A DNA stretch of 64,000 nt from Streptomyces bambusae (GTDB lineage: Bacteria; Actinomycetota; Actinomycetes; Streptomycetales; Streptomycetaceae): the NCBI RefSeq assembly GCF_020532645.1, contig NZ_JAJAUZ010000014.1, forward strand, positions 62,001 to 126,000. The letters are read 5' to 3'. The notes under the pieces are model-generated. The model saw only the letters and a program-made list of their open reading frames with translations. It did no database searches and was not told the origin of the DNA. The position numbers were made by a program, and so were the translations under genes. Positions 9,742 through 18,377 of the stretch are shown here, one piece after another (the stretch's first letter is position 1; every line of letters starts with the position of its first letter).

Positions 9742-11049
9742 GTGGAGTACTGGAACAGCAAGGCCGAGACGATGCCGCGCCACGAGCTGATCGACTGGCA
9801 GTGGCGCAGGCTCCAGCGCGCAATGGCGTTCGCCAGGCGCAACTCGCCGTTCTGGAACGAACGGATACCCGACGGCATCACCACCCCCGAGGAGTACGCG
9901 GCCCGGGTGCCGCTCCTGCACAAGTCCGACCTGCTGGCGGCCGAGGCAGCCGCCCCGCCCTACGGCACCTGGCCCTCGCTGCCGCCCGAGCTCGGCGTAC
10001 GCCACCACCAGACCAGCGGAACGAGCGGAAACCCCCCGATCCGCACGTTCGACACGGAACGCGACTGGTCCTGGTGCGTGGACACGTTCTGCACGGCCCT
10101 GTACGCCAACGGGGTCCGCTCGCACCACAAAGGCCTCGTCGCCTTCGGCTACGGGCTGTTCGCCGGGTTCTGGGGCATGCACTACGCCCTGGAGCGGATG
10201 GGCTGCACCGTCGTCCCCGCCGGCGGCCTGGACTCCCGCACCCGCATCCGGCTGCTCGTCGACTACCGGATCGAGGTGCTGGGGCTGACGCCCAGCTACG
10301 CGATGCGCCTCATCGAGACCGCCGCCGACATGGGCATCGACCTCGCCCGCGAGGCCAACGTCAAGGTCATCCTGGCCGGCGCCGAACCCCGCTCGGACTT
10401 CACGACCCGCACCATCGAAGAGGCCTTCGGCGCCCGCGTCTTCAACGCGGCCGGTACCACCGAGTTCGGCGGCGTCTTCATGTTCGAGTGCCCGTCCCGG
10501 CGCAACGCCTGCCACATCCTGGAACCGTCCTGCTACGACGAGGTCCTCGACCCCGTCACCAAGCAGCCCGTCGGCTACGGCGAGGAAGGCGTCCGCGTCA
10601 CCACCGGCCTGTCCCGCGAGGGCATCCAGCTGTTCCGGCACTGGACCGAGGACGTCGTCGTCAAGCGCCCCCACAGCGACTGCGGCTGCGGCCGGACCTG
10701 GGACTTCTACGACGGCGGGATCCTGCGCCGGGTCGACGACATGCGCAAGATCCGCGGCGTGTCCGTCACGCCCGTGATGATCGAGGACGTCCTGCGCTCC
10801 TTCGACGAGGTCCGCGAGTTCCACTCCGCGATCCGCACCGTCCGCGGCCTGGACACCATCCACGTCAAGGTCGAGACGGACTGCACGGGCGCCGCCGGCG
10901 AGGCGCTGATCGCCCGCATCGTCGAGGAGTTCAAGCGCGAGATAGGCATCCGACCCCAGGTGGAGCTGACCGAAGCCGGCAGCCTGCCCCGATCTCTGTG
11001 GAAGGCGGCACGACTCCATGACGAACGCGAACTCACCGCTCACGGCTGA
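9742..11049 (+). CDS. PaaK-like AMP-forming acyl ligase 2
   Basis: 435 aa from GTG 9742, with GGAGGGG three bases upstream; an in-frame ATG at 9679 lacks a ribosome-binding site. The AMP loop is QTSGTSGNPP. ILAGAEPRSDF and FNAAGTTEFGG follow the PaaK pattern. A Cys-rich segment (HSDCGCGRTW) precedes DMRKIRGVSVTPVMIEDVL, the usual C-terminal lysine region. This layout is standard for benzoate/phenylacetate-CoA ligases. Together with ligase 1 it brackets the anthranilate synthase genes, so one of the two probably activates the aminoaryl acid. Confidence 0.9.
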   Translation: MEYWNSKAETMPRHELIDWQWRRLQRAMAFARRNSPFWNERIPDGITTPEEYAARVPLLHKSDLLAAEAAAPPYGTWPSLPPELGVRHHQTSGTSGNPPIRTFDTERDWSWCVDTFCTALYANGVRSHHKGLVAFGYGLFAGFWGMHYALERMGCTVVPAGGLDSRTRIRLLVDYRIEVLGLTPSYAMRLIETAADMGIDLAREANVKVILAGAEPRSDFTTRTIEEAFGARVFNAAGTTEFGGVFMFECPSRRNACHILEPSCYDEVLDPVTKQPVGYGEEGVRVTTGLSREGIQLFRHWTEDVVVKRPHSDCGCGRTWDFYDGGILRRVDDMRKIRGVSVTPVMIEDVLRSFDEVREFHSAIRTVRGLDTIHVKVETDCTGAAGEALIARIVEEFKREIGIRPQVELTEAGSLPRSLWKAARLHDERELTAHG

Positions 11050-11227
11050 GCAGGAGCAGCAGCTCCTGCGGACGTACCACGAGCTGCAGGACCTCGCGCA
11101 GGCCTGCGGGGTCCCGGCCGTCCGGGCCGCGGTGAAGACCGCGCTGGCCGAGCTGCGCACCGCCCTCGACGGGCAGGCCGTGGACTTCGAGTACTACCCG
11201 GGCCAGGCGGGGGTCTTCGCCGCCTGA
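11018..11227 (+). CDS. Small protein of unknown function (69 aa)
   Basis: It starts at ATG 11018 inside the end of ligase 2 (32-base overlap in another frame), so translation is probably coupled. It is mostly helical, with a Glu/Gln/Leu-rich N-terminal half (LTAEQEQQLLRTYHELQDLAQ) and ends with EYYPGQAGVFAA. No cysteines pair up and there is no signal peptide. I do not recognise the family. Its tight position suggests it acts with the ligase, perhaps as a partner or chaperone, but nothing in the sequence proves this. Confidence 0.65.
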   Translation: MTNANSPLTAEQEQQLLRTYHELQDLAQACGVPAVRAAVKTALAELRTALDGQAVDFEYYPGQAGVFAA

Positions 11228-11299
11228 CCGCGCATCCACCTCTGCCCGTCCACCACCGCACCTCACAGAGCACCGCACACCTCAGAGCCGGGGGGCTCC

Positions 11300-12610
11300 A
11301 TGTCCGTCGCCAAGCCACCTGTCCACCCGCAGCGGCCGGGCCGCAGATCGGTCGTCGCGACCGTGGTGGGCAACTTCGTGGAGTCCTTCGACTGGCTCGC
11401 CTACGGGCTGTTCGCGCCGCTGTTCGCGGCGCAGTTCTTCCCGTCCGACGACCCGGTCACCTCCCTGCTCGGCGCCTTCGCCGTGTACGGGACCGGCATG
11501 CTGTTCCGCCCGCTCGGCGGGATCCTGCTCGGCAAGCTCGCCGACCGCCGCGGCCGCCGCCCCGCCCTGATGGTCGCCATCGGGCTCATGGGCGGCGGCT
11601 CGCTGCTCATCGGCATCGTCCCCACGTACGAGCAGATCGGCATCGTCGCCCCACTCGTCCTGCTGACCGCCCGCCTAGCCCAGGGCGTGTCCTCCGGCGG
11701 CGAGTGGACCGCCGCCGCCACCTACCTGATGGAGATCGCGCCGCCGCGCCGCCGCTGCTTCTACGGCAGCCTGTTCTCGATGACCACCATGGGCGGCGCG
11801 TTCGCCGCCTCGCTGCTCGGCGGCGCCCTCACCAACTCCCTCGGCCACGACACCATGACCGCCTGGGGCTGGCGGGTGCCGTTCCTGCTCGGCGGCCTGT
11901 TCAGCCTGATCCTGCTGGTGCTGCGCAGCCGCCTCACCGAGACCGACGTGTTCCGCCGCGAGGTCCGCTCCCGCCCCGCCCGCGGCTCGCTGCGCGCCGT
12001 CCTGCGCGGCCACGGCCGCCAGGTCCTGATGGCCGCGGCGCTCGTCGGCGGGCTCGGCGTGGTGGGCGGCACCTGGTCGACCGCCGTGCCCGCGATGGGC
12101 CACCGGCTGGCCGGCTCGCAGACGATGTTCGCCGTCGCCGTCACCGTGACCGCCGTCATGATGGCCGTCCAGCCGCTGCTCGGCGCGCTCGCCGACCGGG
12201 TCGACGCCGGCCGCTTCCTCGCGGCCTCCAGCGTCCTGTTCGCCGTCGTCGGCTCGTACGGCTACCTCACCGTCGACGGATCCTTCGGGCGGCTCGTCCT
12301 CGCCTACGGGAGCGGCGTGTTCTTCCTCGGCTGCGTCACCGTGGTGCTGCCCAAGGCGCTCTCCCGGATCTTCCCGCCGGAGGTCCGCGGCCTCGGCATC
12401 GGCCTCCCGCACGCCACCACCACCGCCGTCCTCGGCGGCGTCGGACCGCTGCTCGCGGCCTGGAGCGCCGACCGCGGCGCCTCCGGCTGGTTCATCGCCG
12501 GCCTGATGGCCGTCGTCCTGCTCGCCTGGCCGGCCGCCGTCCTGGCCCGCAGCGTCCGCCTCCCTGAGCCGGCCGAGCCGGCCCGAGAGCCCGCGGGCCT
12601 GTCCGCCTGA
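11300..12610 (+). CDS. MHS-family (metabolite:H+ symporter) MFS transporter 1
   Basis: 436 aa with twelve predicted membrane helices. GNFVESFDWLAYGLFAP at the first helix and RPLGGILLGKLADRRGRRPAL in the loop between helices 2 and 3 are signatures of the KgtP/ProP-like MHS subfamily, which normally imports small carboxylates or betaines. It is the last gene of the operon from 3454 and is followed by a large repeat. A clear paralogue sits at 44979. It could move a precursor in or the product out. Confidence 0.9.
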   Translation: MSVAKPPVHPQRPGRRSVVATVVGNFVESFDWLAYGLFAPLFAAQFFPSDDPVTSLLGAFAVYGTGMLFRPLGGILLGKLADRRGRRPALMVAIGLMGGGSLLIGIVPTYEQIGIVAPLVLLTARLAQGVSSGGEWTAAATYLMEIAPPRRRCFYGSLFSMTTMGGAFAASLLGGALTNSLGHDTMTAWGWRVPFLLGGLFSLILLVLRSRLTETDVFRREVRSRPARGSLRAVLRGHGRQVLMAAALVGGLGVVGGTWSTAVPAMGHRLAGSQTMFAVAVTVTAVMMAVQPLLGALADRVDAGRFLAASSVLFAVVGSYGYLTVDGSFGRLVLAYGSGVFFLGCVTVVLPKALSRIFPPEVRGLGIGLPHATTTAVLGGVGPLLAAWSADRGASGWFIAGLMAVVLLAWPAAVLARSVRLPEPAEPAREPAGLSA

Positions 12611-12616
12611 ACCTCA

Positions 12617-12912
12617 CCGGGGCCCATTCCAGCCCCGCCAGGGGGCACCTCCCAGCCCGGGCGGGGCCCATTCCAGCCCCGCCGGGGGGGCATCTCCCGG
12701 CCCGGGCGGGGCCCATTCCAGCCCCGCCGGGGGGGGCATCTCCCGGCCCGGGCGGGGCCCATTCCAGCCCCGCCGGGGGGGCATCTCCCGGCCCGGGCGG
12801 GGCCCATTCCAGCCCCGCCGGGGGGGCATCTCCCGGCCCGGGCGGGGCCCATTCCAGCCCCGCCGGGGGGGGCATCTCCCGGCCCGGGCGGGGCCCATTC
12901 CAGCCCCGCCGG
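12617..12912. repeat. Minisatellite, seven copies of a 45-47 bp unit
   Basis: The segment GGGGCCCATTCCAGCCCCGC recurs at roughly 12619, 12664, 12710, 12756, 12801, 12847 and 12893, linked by C(G)n-CATCTCCCGGCCCGGGC. Copies are contiguous and nearly identical, differing in the length of the G run, which suggests recent slippage or unequal crossover. It lies between the convergent MHS transporter and P450 genes, and is followed by the dispersed Streptomyces repeat. It is not coding. Confidence 0.9.
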
Positions 12913-12953
12913 CGTTTGAGGCGCGGGGGTCCGGGGGCGGAGCCCCCGAAACC
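12908..12953. repeat. Dispersed Streptomyces intergenic repeat with hairpin
   Basis: GCCGGCGTTTGAGGCGCGGGGG, then GGGGGCGGAGCCCCC, is one copy of an element also found around 30070, 30180, 58930 and 59040 in the opposite orientation. GGGGGC/GCCCCC forms a stem and may act as a terminator between the convergent genes. Confidence 0.75.
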
Positions 12954-13040
12954 CGGACCCCGCGGGGCTCTCGCCGTACGCACGTACCGGGCCCGGCCCG
13001 CCCACCGGCGGACCGGGCCCCGGCCGTACCCCCCCCCGGC

Positions 13041-14321
13041 TCACCCCGCCCGCACAGGCCACGGCACCTCACGCGAGCCAAAATCGTCCGCGTCCACCCA
13101 CAGCGCCCGCAGCCCGCGCAGCGTCACGTTCGGCCGGTACGTCGGCCGGCCGGTCGCGAACCGGGCCCCCGACACCCGCTGCGCGAACCGCGCCAGCATC
13201 AGCCGCACCTCCAGCCGGGCCTGCGGAGACCCGATGCACGAGTGCGCGCCCAGCCCGAACGCCAGGTGCCGCAGCGCGCCCCCGTCGGCCTCCTGCCCCG
13301 GGTCCCGGTGCGCGGCCGCCAGCAGCAGCACCATCACCGTGCCCCGCGGCACCACCGTGTCGCCCACCCGCATCTCGGCCGCCGCGTGCCGGTGCACCAG
13401 CTGCACGGGCGGGTCCGTGCACAGCACGTCCTCCACCACCTGCTCCGCGTACGCCGGATCCCGGCGCACCCGGGCCAGCAGCGCGGGATCCCGCAGCAGC
13501 GCCAGCACCCCGCCGGAGATCAGGTTCACGGTCGTCTCGTACCCGGCGTCCAGCAGCAGCCGGCACACCGCCGCCGCGTCCCGGCCCACCGGCCCGGCCT
13601 CCTTGTCCTCGGCGGCGATCAGCGCCGACACCAGGTCGTCGCCGGGCGCGGCCCGCCGCATCCGCACCAGCTCCGCGAAGTACAGGCCCAGCTCGGCGTC
13701 GGCGGTGCGCCGCTCGTCGAGGCCGGGCGGGTGCTGGCCGGTCAGCGCCAGGTGCGGGTCCAGCGACCGGGACACCGTCAGCGCCCGCCGGTGCAGCCAG
13801 CCGCGGTCGGCCGCCGGGATGCCCAGCACCCGCGAGATCGACGCCATCGACAGCGGGTAGGCGAGGTCGGTGACCACCTCCAGCCGGCCCCGGCTCGCCA
13901 CCGAGTCCAGCAGGTCGTCGACGAGCCCCCGCAGCTGCGGGGCGAGGTCCCGTACCGCCCAGGGCGTGAAGTAGTGCGACATCAGCCGCCGGAGCCGGCC
14001 GTGCTCCACCGGGTCGGGTCCGGCGAGCAGATCGGCGACGGACTCCGGGAATGCCGCCTCGGCCGCCGGGCCGTGCAGCCCCGGACACGCCCCGGAGGTC
14101 CCCGCGCCCGGGGCCTGGAGCACGGCCTCGCAGTCGGCACGCGAGGAGAACACGACCGTCCGGCTGTTCATCCACACCGGCCCGTGCGCACGGATCCGGT
14201 TGAACAGCGGATACGGGTCCGCGCGGATATCGGTTTCCAGAAGTCGTCGCAGGAGCGCCTGTGCCTCTTCGTCGAAGGTGGTTCTCTCGGGTAGTAATAC
14301 CGGTGAACGACCGCTGTCCAT
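13041..14321 (-). CDS. Cytochrome P450 (with TTA codon)
   Basis: 426 aa from ATG 14321. The heme loop is FGLGAHSCIGSPQARLE and the I-helix is LLLDAGYETTVN, so oxygen activation looks intact. ExxR-equivalent residues lie in the region before AAAEMRVGDTVVP. Codon 9 is TTA (14295-14297 on the plus strand) and codon 10 is CTA. TTA is rare in Streptomyces and makes translation depend on the bldA tRNA, so this oxidation step is probably developmentally gated. It is convergent with the MHS transporter. The substrate is not predictable. Confidence 0.93.
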   Translation of the reverse strand: MDSGRSPVLLPERTTFDEEAQALLRRLLETDIRADPYPLFNRIRAHGPVWMNSRTVVFSSRADCEAVLQAPGAGTSGACPGLHGPAAEAAFPESVADLLAGPDPVEHGRLRRLMSHYFTPWAVRDLAPQLRGLVDDLLDSVASRGRLEVVTDLAYPLSMASISRVLGIPAADRGWLHRRALTVSRSLDPHLALTGQHPPGLDERRTADAELGLYFAELVRMRRAAPGDDLVSALIAAEDKEAGPVGRDAAAVCRLLLDAGYETTVNLISGGVLALLRDPALLARVRRDPAYAEQVVEDVLCTDPPVQLVHRHAAAEMRVGDTVVPRGTVMVLLLAAAHRDPGQEADGGALRHLAFGLGAHSCIGSPQARLEVRLMLARFAQRVSGARFATGRPTYRPNVTLRGLRALWVDADDFGSREVPWPVRAG

Positions 14322-14391
14322 GGTGCGGACCTCCTCTGTCCGGCTCCGGTCGGGATTTCTTCTGTTCCGTAGGTGAGGCGAATGCCGGCGT

Positions 14392-14766
14392 TCAGCGGGG
14401 AACCGCGCGCGACCGGGCCATTTCGTGGAGGATCTCGCCCATCACGAGGGCGCTGGAGAGCACCGGGAGGTCCGCCTCCCGGTCCGCTTCGGCGCGGCTG
14501 ACCGCGGACCGCACCCGGGTCCACGCGGTCGCCTCCGCACCGGCGTCGTCCGGGCCCGCCGGCGCGGCGGGGGCGTCGTAGCCGAACACGCCCTGTTCCA
14601 TGAGCATCCGGACCAGGGCGGTGGCCGCCCCCTTCGCGGTGGCGGCGCTGTACGAGGGAGAGGCGGCGGCAGCGCCGCGCATCACCGAGGTGATCGGCGC
14701 GGGTGCCTCGGGCCCGGGGCCCGCGGGCTGCGCGGTGGTCTGGCGTGGCCGTTGACGCTCGCTCAT
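14392..14766 (-). CDS. Small hypothetical protein (124 aa)
   Basis: ATG 14766 follows GGGAG; an upstream in-frame ATG would add a Pro-rich stretch without a ribosome-binding site. The N-terminal third is disordered (Gln/Pro/Ala-rich), followed by helical segments (TALVRMLMEQGVFGYD, LPVLSSALVMGEILHEMA). I do not recognise a family. It lies upstream of the P450 in the same direction and diverges from another small protein at 15087, with a perfect palindrome between them. Confidence 0.6.
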   Translation of the reverse strand: MSERQRPRQTTAQPAGPGPEAPAPITSVMRGAAAASPSYSAATAKGAATALVRMLMEQGVFGYDAPAAPAGPDDAGAEATAWTRVRSAVSRAEADREADLPVLSSALVMGEILHEMARSRAVPR

Positions 14767-15086
14767 TGGCTGTCTCCCTTGCCGTTCGGGCGGGGGCCAG
14801 GTGCGCGGTGTGGGACGCGGCACGCCACTTCACCGGGCCGCGATTCCCACCGGAATCAACATTCTCGAACCGGGCTCCGGCGGGCTGCTTCTCCTTCCGT
14901 GCGCACTGTGCGTGCGGACTTTCCGAGATCGGCCGGACACTTGGCCAAGTGTCCTTGCCGGTGCGCCGGAAGGTGACTTTGATGGTGTGCGGTGGAATAC
15001 GTGCACCCTCTTCATGCCGCCGGGAAATTCCGGCGCCGGTGGGGCGGGCTGTACGGAGGTGAATCCGAACTCCGTGAGGAGTGGCC
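14767..15086. other. Divergent intergenic region with operator-like palindrome
   Basis: A 320-bp gap between divergent genes of small proteins. It is locally less GC-rich (around 14855-15060) as promoters often are. A perfect 20-bp palindrome sits near its middle. Confidence 0.6.
14935..14954. promoter_or_regulatory. Perfect 20-bp palindrome, candidate operator
   Basis: GGACACTTGGCCAAGTGTCC reads the same on both strands without spacer. It lies 169 bp from one start and 133 bp from the other in a divergent region, so it is a plausible binding site for a dimeric regulator. Its centre TTGGCCAA resembles, but differs from, the TTGGCAA/TTGCCAA half-sites near 22500-25270. Confidence 0.6.
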
Positions 15087-15482
15087 ATGGCGAAGATCCC
15101 GGCGCGGCAGTCGGGCACCGAGCAGCCTGCCGCGGCGCGTCTGCGTGCCTGCACGGGCGGCCTCGCCCGGGACGCCGGCTGCGGCGCGTGGACCCCCACC
15201 CGGCTGGAGCGGCGCATCGCGGCGCTGCTGTGCACGGCGGCGTACGGCAGCGGGCTGCCGACCGCGGACCAGGTCCGCGGCGCGCTGTGGGAAGGGCACC
15301 TCGCCCTCGCGCAGGACAACGACGGCCGGCTCGCGGAGCTGCTCGCCGGGATGCTGGCCGTGCTGGAGGAACTGGAGGCGCCGGGCCCGGCGGGGGTGTC
15401 CGCCGAGGCCGACGCGTTCGAGGCCGTGGCGCGGGCGCAGCTGCTGGTCACCCGGGCGGCCGACGGCCATGCCGGGGACTGA
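15087..15482 (+). CDS. Small hypothetical protein (131 aa)
   Basis: ATG 15087 follows GAGGAG; a GTG at 15081 is an alternative start. The protein is almost all helical (RLERRIAALLCTAAYGSG, GRLAELLAGMLAVLEELE), has no signal peptide and fits no family I know. It overlaps the PPTase start at 15469 by 14 bases, so the two are co-translated. A role tied to carrier-protein activation is possible but not shown. Confidence 0.65.
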   Translation: MAKIPARQSGTEQPAAARLRACTGGLARDAGCGAWTPTRLERRIAALLCTAAYGSGLPTADQVRGALWEGHLALAQDNDGRLAELLAGMLAVLEELEAPGPAGVSAEADAFEAVARAQLLVTRAADGHAGD

Positions 15483-16218
15483 CCTGGTCCTGAGCCGTCC
15501 TCCTGGGCCCGCCGTCCCGTATCCGCTGGTCCTCGGCGGTCCCTGCGCGGTGCCGGCCGGCACCGCGGCCGGCCGCGCGCAGGTGTGGCAGGCGGACGCG
15601 CGGCAGAGCGGGCCGGGGCTCCCGGAGCTGGCCGGTGCAGTGCTGGACGCGGGGGAACTGGGCCGGGCGCGGGCCCTGCACCGGGCGCGGGACCGGCGGT
15701 GCTACCTCACGGCGCACACCGCGCTGCGGGTGCTGCTCGGGGCGCGGCTGGGCATCGCGCCGGCGGAGGTCCGGTACCGGCGGGAGAGCTGCCCCTGCTG
15801 CGGGGAGCCGCACGGCCGGCCGGCGCTCGACGTCCCCGGCACCGGCGTGCACTTCTCCCTGTCCCACAGCGGGGATCTGGTGCTGCTCGCGCTGGCGGCC
15901 ACCCCCGTGGGGGTGGACGTGCAGCTCACCGGGACGGCGTCGGAGGCCGACGACGTGGCGGGGGTGCTGCACCCCCGCGAGGAGGCGGAGCTGGCCGCCT
16001 GCCCGCGCGCGTCGCGGGCGGCCGCGTTCGCCCGGGCCTGGGTCCGCAAGGAGGCCTACCTCAAGGGCCTCGGCACCGGCCTGGCCCGCAGCCCCTCCCT
16101 CGACTACGTGGGCACCACCCCCACCCCGCCCCCCGGCCCCCCCGGCTGGCACCTCACCGACCTCACGGTCCCCCCGGCCTACACGGCCGCCGTCGCGGTC
16201 CGCCGACCTGCGGCCTGA
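15469..16218 (+). CDS. 4'-phosphopantetheinyl transferase, Sfp/HetI type (1)
   Basis: 249 aa from ATG 15469. The N-terminal half has a Cys-rich turn (SCPCCGEPHGRPAL). The catalytic core shows HFSLSHSGDL, GVDVQ (Asp metal ligand) and ARAWVRKEAYLKGLGTGL (Lys-Glu-Ala motif). It transfers phosphopantetheine from CoA to carrier proteins, converting them to the active holo form. Candidate substrates here are the two carrier domains at 24376. A second PPTase of different sequence is at 55997, next to the polyketide genes. Confidence 0.92.
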   Translation: MPGTDLVLSRPPGPAVPYPLVLGGPCAVPAGTAAGRAQVWQADARQSGPGLPELAGAVLDAGELGRARALHRARDRRCYLTAHTALRVLLGARLGIAPAEVRYRRESCPCCGEPHGRPALDVPGTGVHFSLSHSGDLVLLALAATPVGVDVQLTGTASEADDVAGVLHPREEAELAACPRASRAAAFARAWVRKEAYLKGLGTGLARSPSLDYVGTTPTPPPGPPGWHLTDLTVPPAYTAAVAVRRPAA

Positions 16219-16421
16219 ACACGGCTTGAACGGGGGCTTGAACGGCGGACCGGGCGGGGCGGTGGCCGAGGTGATGGGCGCTCGGGCGATCGCGCTGCTG
16301 ATGGCTGCCATCGAGGCTCGGCTCGTCGAGTGGCACTTCCAGCGCAGCGGCGCCACCAAGCTTGTTTCCCTGGACAGTCGTGTCGGCCGCCGTGGCGTCG
16401 TGAGGCCAGGGGCAAGGGCGG
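16219..16421. other. Gap with no clear gene
   Basis: 203 bp between convergent genes. A short open stretch here reads like a helical fragment, but it has no start of its own and I cannot assign it. It may be the remnant of a lost gene. Confidence 0.3.
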
Positions 16422-17114
16422 TCAGATGCGGCGGCGTTCGATGACCAGCTTGGGTGTGGACGAGCGTACGACGCTGTCGGCGGGAACGATGCTGCTGCCC
16501 ATGCAGACGCTTGCCGCGATGGTCGAGTGTCGGCCCACGGCGATGCCGGGGCCGAGGGTGATCATGCTGCCGGTCTGGACGTGGTCTCCGATCAGGCCCC
16601 CGAACCGGGGTGTCGCACACCGGTAGGGCGGTTCGTCGCCGGGGCCGTGAAGCACGATCTCCTTGACGGGGGTTCGCATGTCGTAGTTCCACAGGCTGAT
16701 CGCGGCGATGACGAGGTTCGCGGACAGGTGGGCGTTGGTCCCGATGATGGAGTGGCCGATGCCGACCTGGTGGCCGAGGACGGTGTTCTCCCCGACGAAG
16801 GAGTGGGTGACCTCGCACCCGAAGCCGATAGAAACCCCGGCGGCGAGGACGGACTGCTTGCGGACGGTCGAGAACTCGTGGACGCGGACACCGGGCCCGA
16901 TGATGACGTCATCGCCGATGATCGCAGTGGGGTGGATCTGCGCGGTGGGGTGGATCCGTTCGGGCAGGACCTGCAAGGCGTCGTTGTGGAGGACGTCCCA
17001 GCGGGTGAGGAAGTCGGACAGCTCGAACTCGCCGGGCTTGGCGTATCCGGTGGCTTCCAGGCCGGACGTGGCGGGGGCGTGGACGTAGTCACCGATGCGG
17101 ATGGACTCGGGCAC
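16422..17114 (-). CDS. Left-handed beta-helix acyltransferase (hexapeptide repeat)
   Basis: 230 aa from GTG 17114 after AGGAG. Several hexapeptide turns are seen ([LIV]-G-x4 units such as IHPTAQIHPTAIIGDDVIIG and VLGHQVGIGHSIIG), forming a beta-helix typical of sugar N- or O-acetyltransferases. It is 35 bp from, and in the same direction as, the epimerase at 17150. This suggests modification of a nucleotide-linked sugar or cell-surface glycan. The acyl donor and acceptor are unknown. Confidence 0.82.
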   Translation of the reverse strand: MPESIRIGDYVHAPATSGLEATGYAKPGEFELSDFLTRWDVLHNDALQVLPERIHPTAQIHPTAIIGDDVIIGPGVRVHEFSTVRKQSVLAAGVSIGFGCEVTHSFVGENTVLGHQVGIGHSIIGTNAHLSANLVIAAISLWNYDMRTPVKEIVLHGPGDEPPYRCATPRFGGLIGDHVQTGSMITLGPGIAVGRHSTIAASVCMGSSIVPADSVVRSSTPKLVIERRRI

Positions 17115-17149
17115 CTGGCTTGCTCCTGGTCGTGGTCGGGGCGGGCGGT

Positions 17150-18202
17150 TCAGGCGGCTGCGGCGGCCTCGCGGCGCAGGAAGTCGGGCAAGGCGGTGGG
17201 GGTGTTGTCGAGCCAGGCGACGTAGCGGGCCAGGCCCGCGGCCACGTGGATCCGGGGCTCCCACTCCAGGGCGGCGGCCATGCGGGTCGTGTCGGCCGTC
17301 CCGCCGAGCGGGTCGCCCTCGGGTAGCGGCCGGTCCTGGAACTCGGCGTCGGGGTAGTGACTGCCGATCAGCTTGGCCACCTCGGCGATGGAGGTGGCCT
17401 GGCCGGTGCCGATGTTGAGGATCTGCCGGTCGGCACCGGGGGCGAGCATGGCCCGGACGGTGGCCTCGGCGATGTCGTCGACGTGGACGAAGTCGCGGAC
17501 CTGGCGGCCGCCGCCGTTCACGTGCAGGGGAAGGCCGAGCTTCGCGCGCATCGCCATCCAGGCGACCACCCAGGAGTGCGAGCCCTCCTTCACGGTCTGC
17601 GGTTCGCCGTAGACGGAGAAGTACCGTACCGAGGTGTGCGAGACGTTCGCCCTGCCCAGCACGAGCGCGGTCTGCGCCTCACCCCAGGCCTTCGTGTTCG
17701 CGTACACGGAGAGGGGGGCCAGCGGCTGGTCTTCATGCCATGTCTGTACGTCCCGGCGCTTGGGGTCGCCGTTGCCGTAGACGGCTGCCGAAGAGACGAA
17801 CACGAATCGGCGTACGCGGGCGTTGCAACGGCGGACCGCGTCCAGGAGGACCTGGGTACCGGTGACGTTGGTCTGGATCGCAGCCATGGGGTTGCGGGTA
17901 CAGGCGGCCACGTCGGCGACGGCAGCGGCGTGGATCACGTAGTCGGCCTCCCGGACGACGTGGTCCATCAGGGTCGCGTCGGCGATGTCGCCCACGATGG
18001 TGTCCCGGTGGGTGGCGTGGACGCCGAACAGGTCGGCGTAGACGGTGGCGGGGTAGGCGTCGAGCCTGCCCACGGCGATCACGCGGGCCCCGGCCGCGCG
18101 AAGGCGGGAGGTGATGCGGGAGCCGACCAGCCCCCCGCCTCCGGTGACCACCACGGTGCACCCGGAGAGGGCGGCGGACAGGTGGGCGTCGATCGGCGTC
18201 AC
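17150..18202 (-). CDS. NAD-dependent epimerase/dehydratase (extended SDR)
   Basis: 350 aa from GTG 18202 after GAGGAG. TGGGGLVGS near the N-terminus binds NAD(P), HAAAVADV follows, and the active site has SSAAVYG (Ser) with SVYANTKAWGE (Tyr-x3-Lys). The fold and length match nucleotide-sugar epimerases/dehydratases. It lies upstream of the acyltransferase and is divergent from the regulator at 18378. Together with the GT2 gene it forms a small sugar or surface-glycan block. Confidence 0.88.
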   Translation of the reverse strand: MTPIDAHLSAALSGCTVVVTGGGGLVGSRITSRLRAAGARVIAVGRLDAYPATVYADLFGVHATHRDTIVGDIADATLMDHVVREADYVIHAAAVADVAACTRNPMAAIQTNVTGTQVLLDAVRRCNARVRRFVFVSSAAVYGNGDPKRRDVQTWHEDQPLAPLSVYANTKAWGEAQTALVLGRANVSHTSVRYFSVYGEPQTVKEGSHSWVVAWMAMRAKLGLPLHVNGGGRQVRDFVHVDDIAEATVRAMLAPGADRQILNIGTGQATSIAEVAKLIGSHYPDAEFQDRPLPEGDPLGGTADTTRMAAALEWEPRIHVAAGLARYVAWLDNTPTALPDFLRREAAAAA

Positions 18203-18377
18203 AGTGATCTCCTCGGACTCGGCGGTATCGCGTGGGCAGCGGTGGGCTCCGGGAGGGAGCGGTGGCGCAGCCCCGGGCGTCGTGATGAACAGTGAACTCT
18301 CATGCACGGAAAGTGAGTACGGTGAGCGAGGAGGTAACCCGTTCAACCCGTTCAAGATCGCTGCAAGGGGGCCGACG

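Noticed and set aside
12617..12912. A CRISPR-like array
   Set aside because: Repeats are contiguous, with no unique spacers, and no cas genes are present.
12304..13081. Proteins with repeated GWNGPRPGREMPP-like units
   Set aside because: They are translations of the minisatellite in several frames, without a good start; every frame of a repeat of this length stays open.
16219..16421. A short helical frame after the PPTase
   Set aside because: It has no start or ribosome-binding site and no recognisable family; it could be a remnant, but this cannot be shown.
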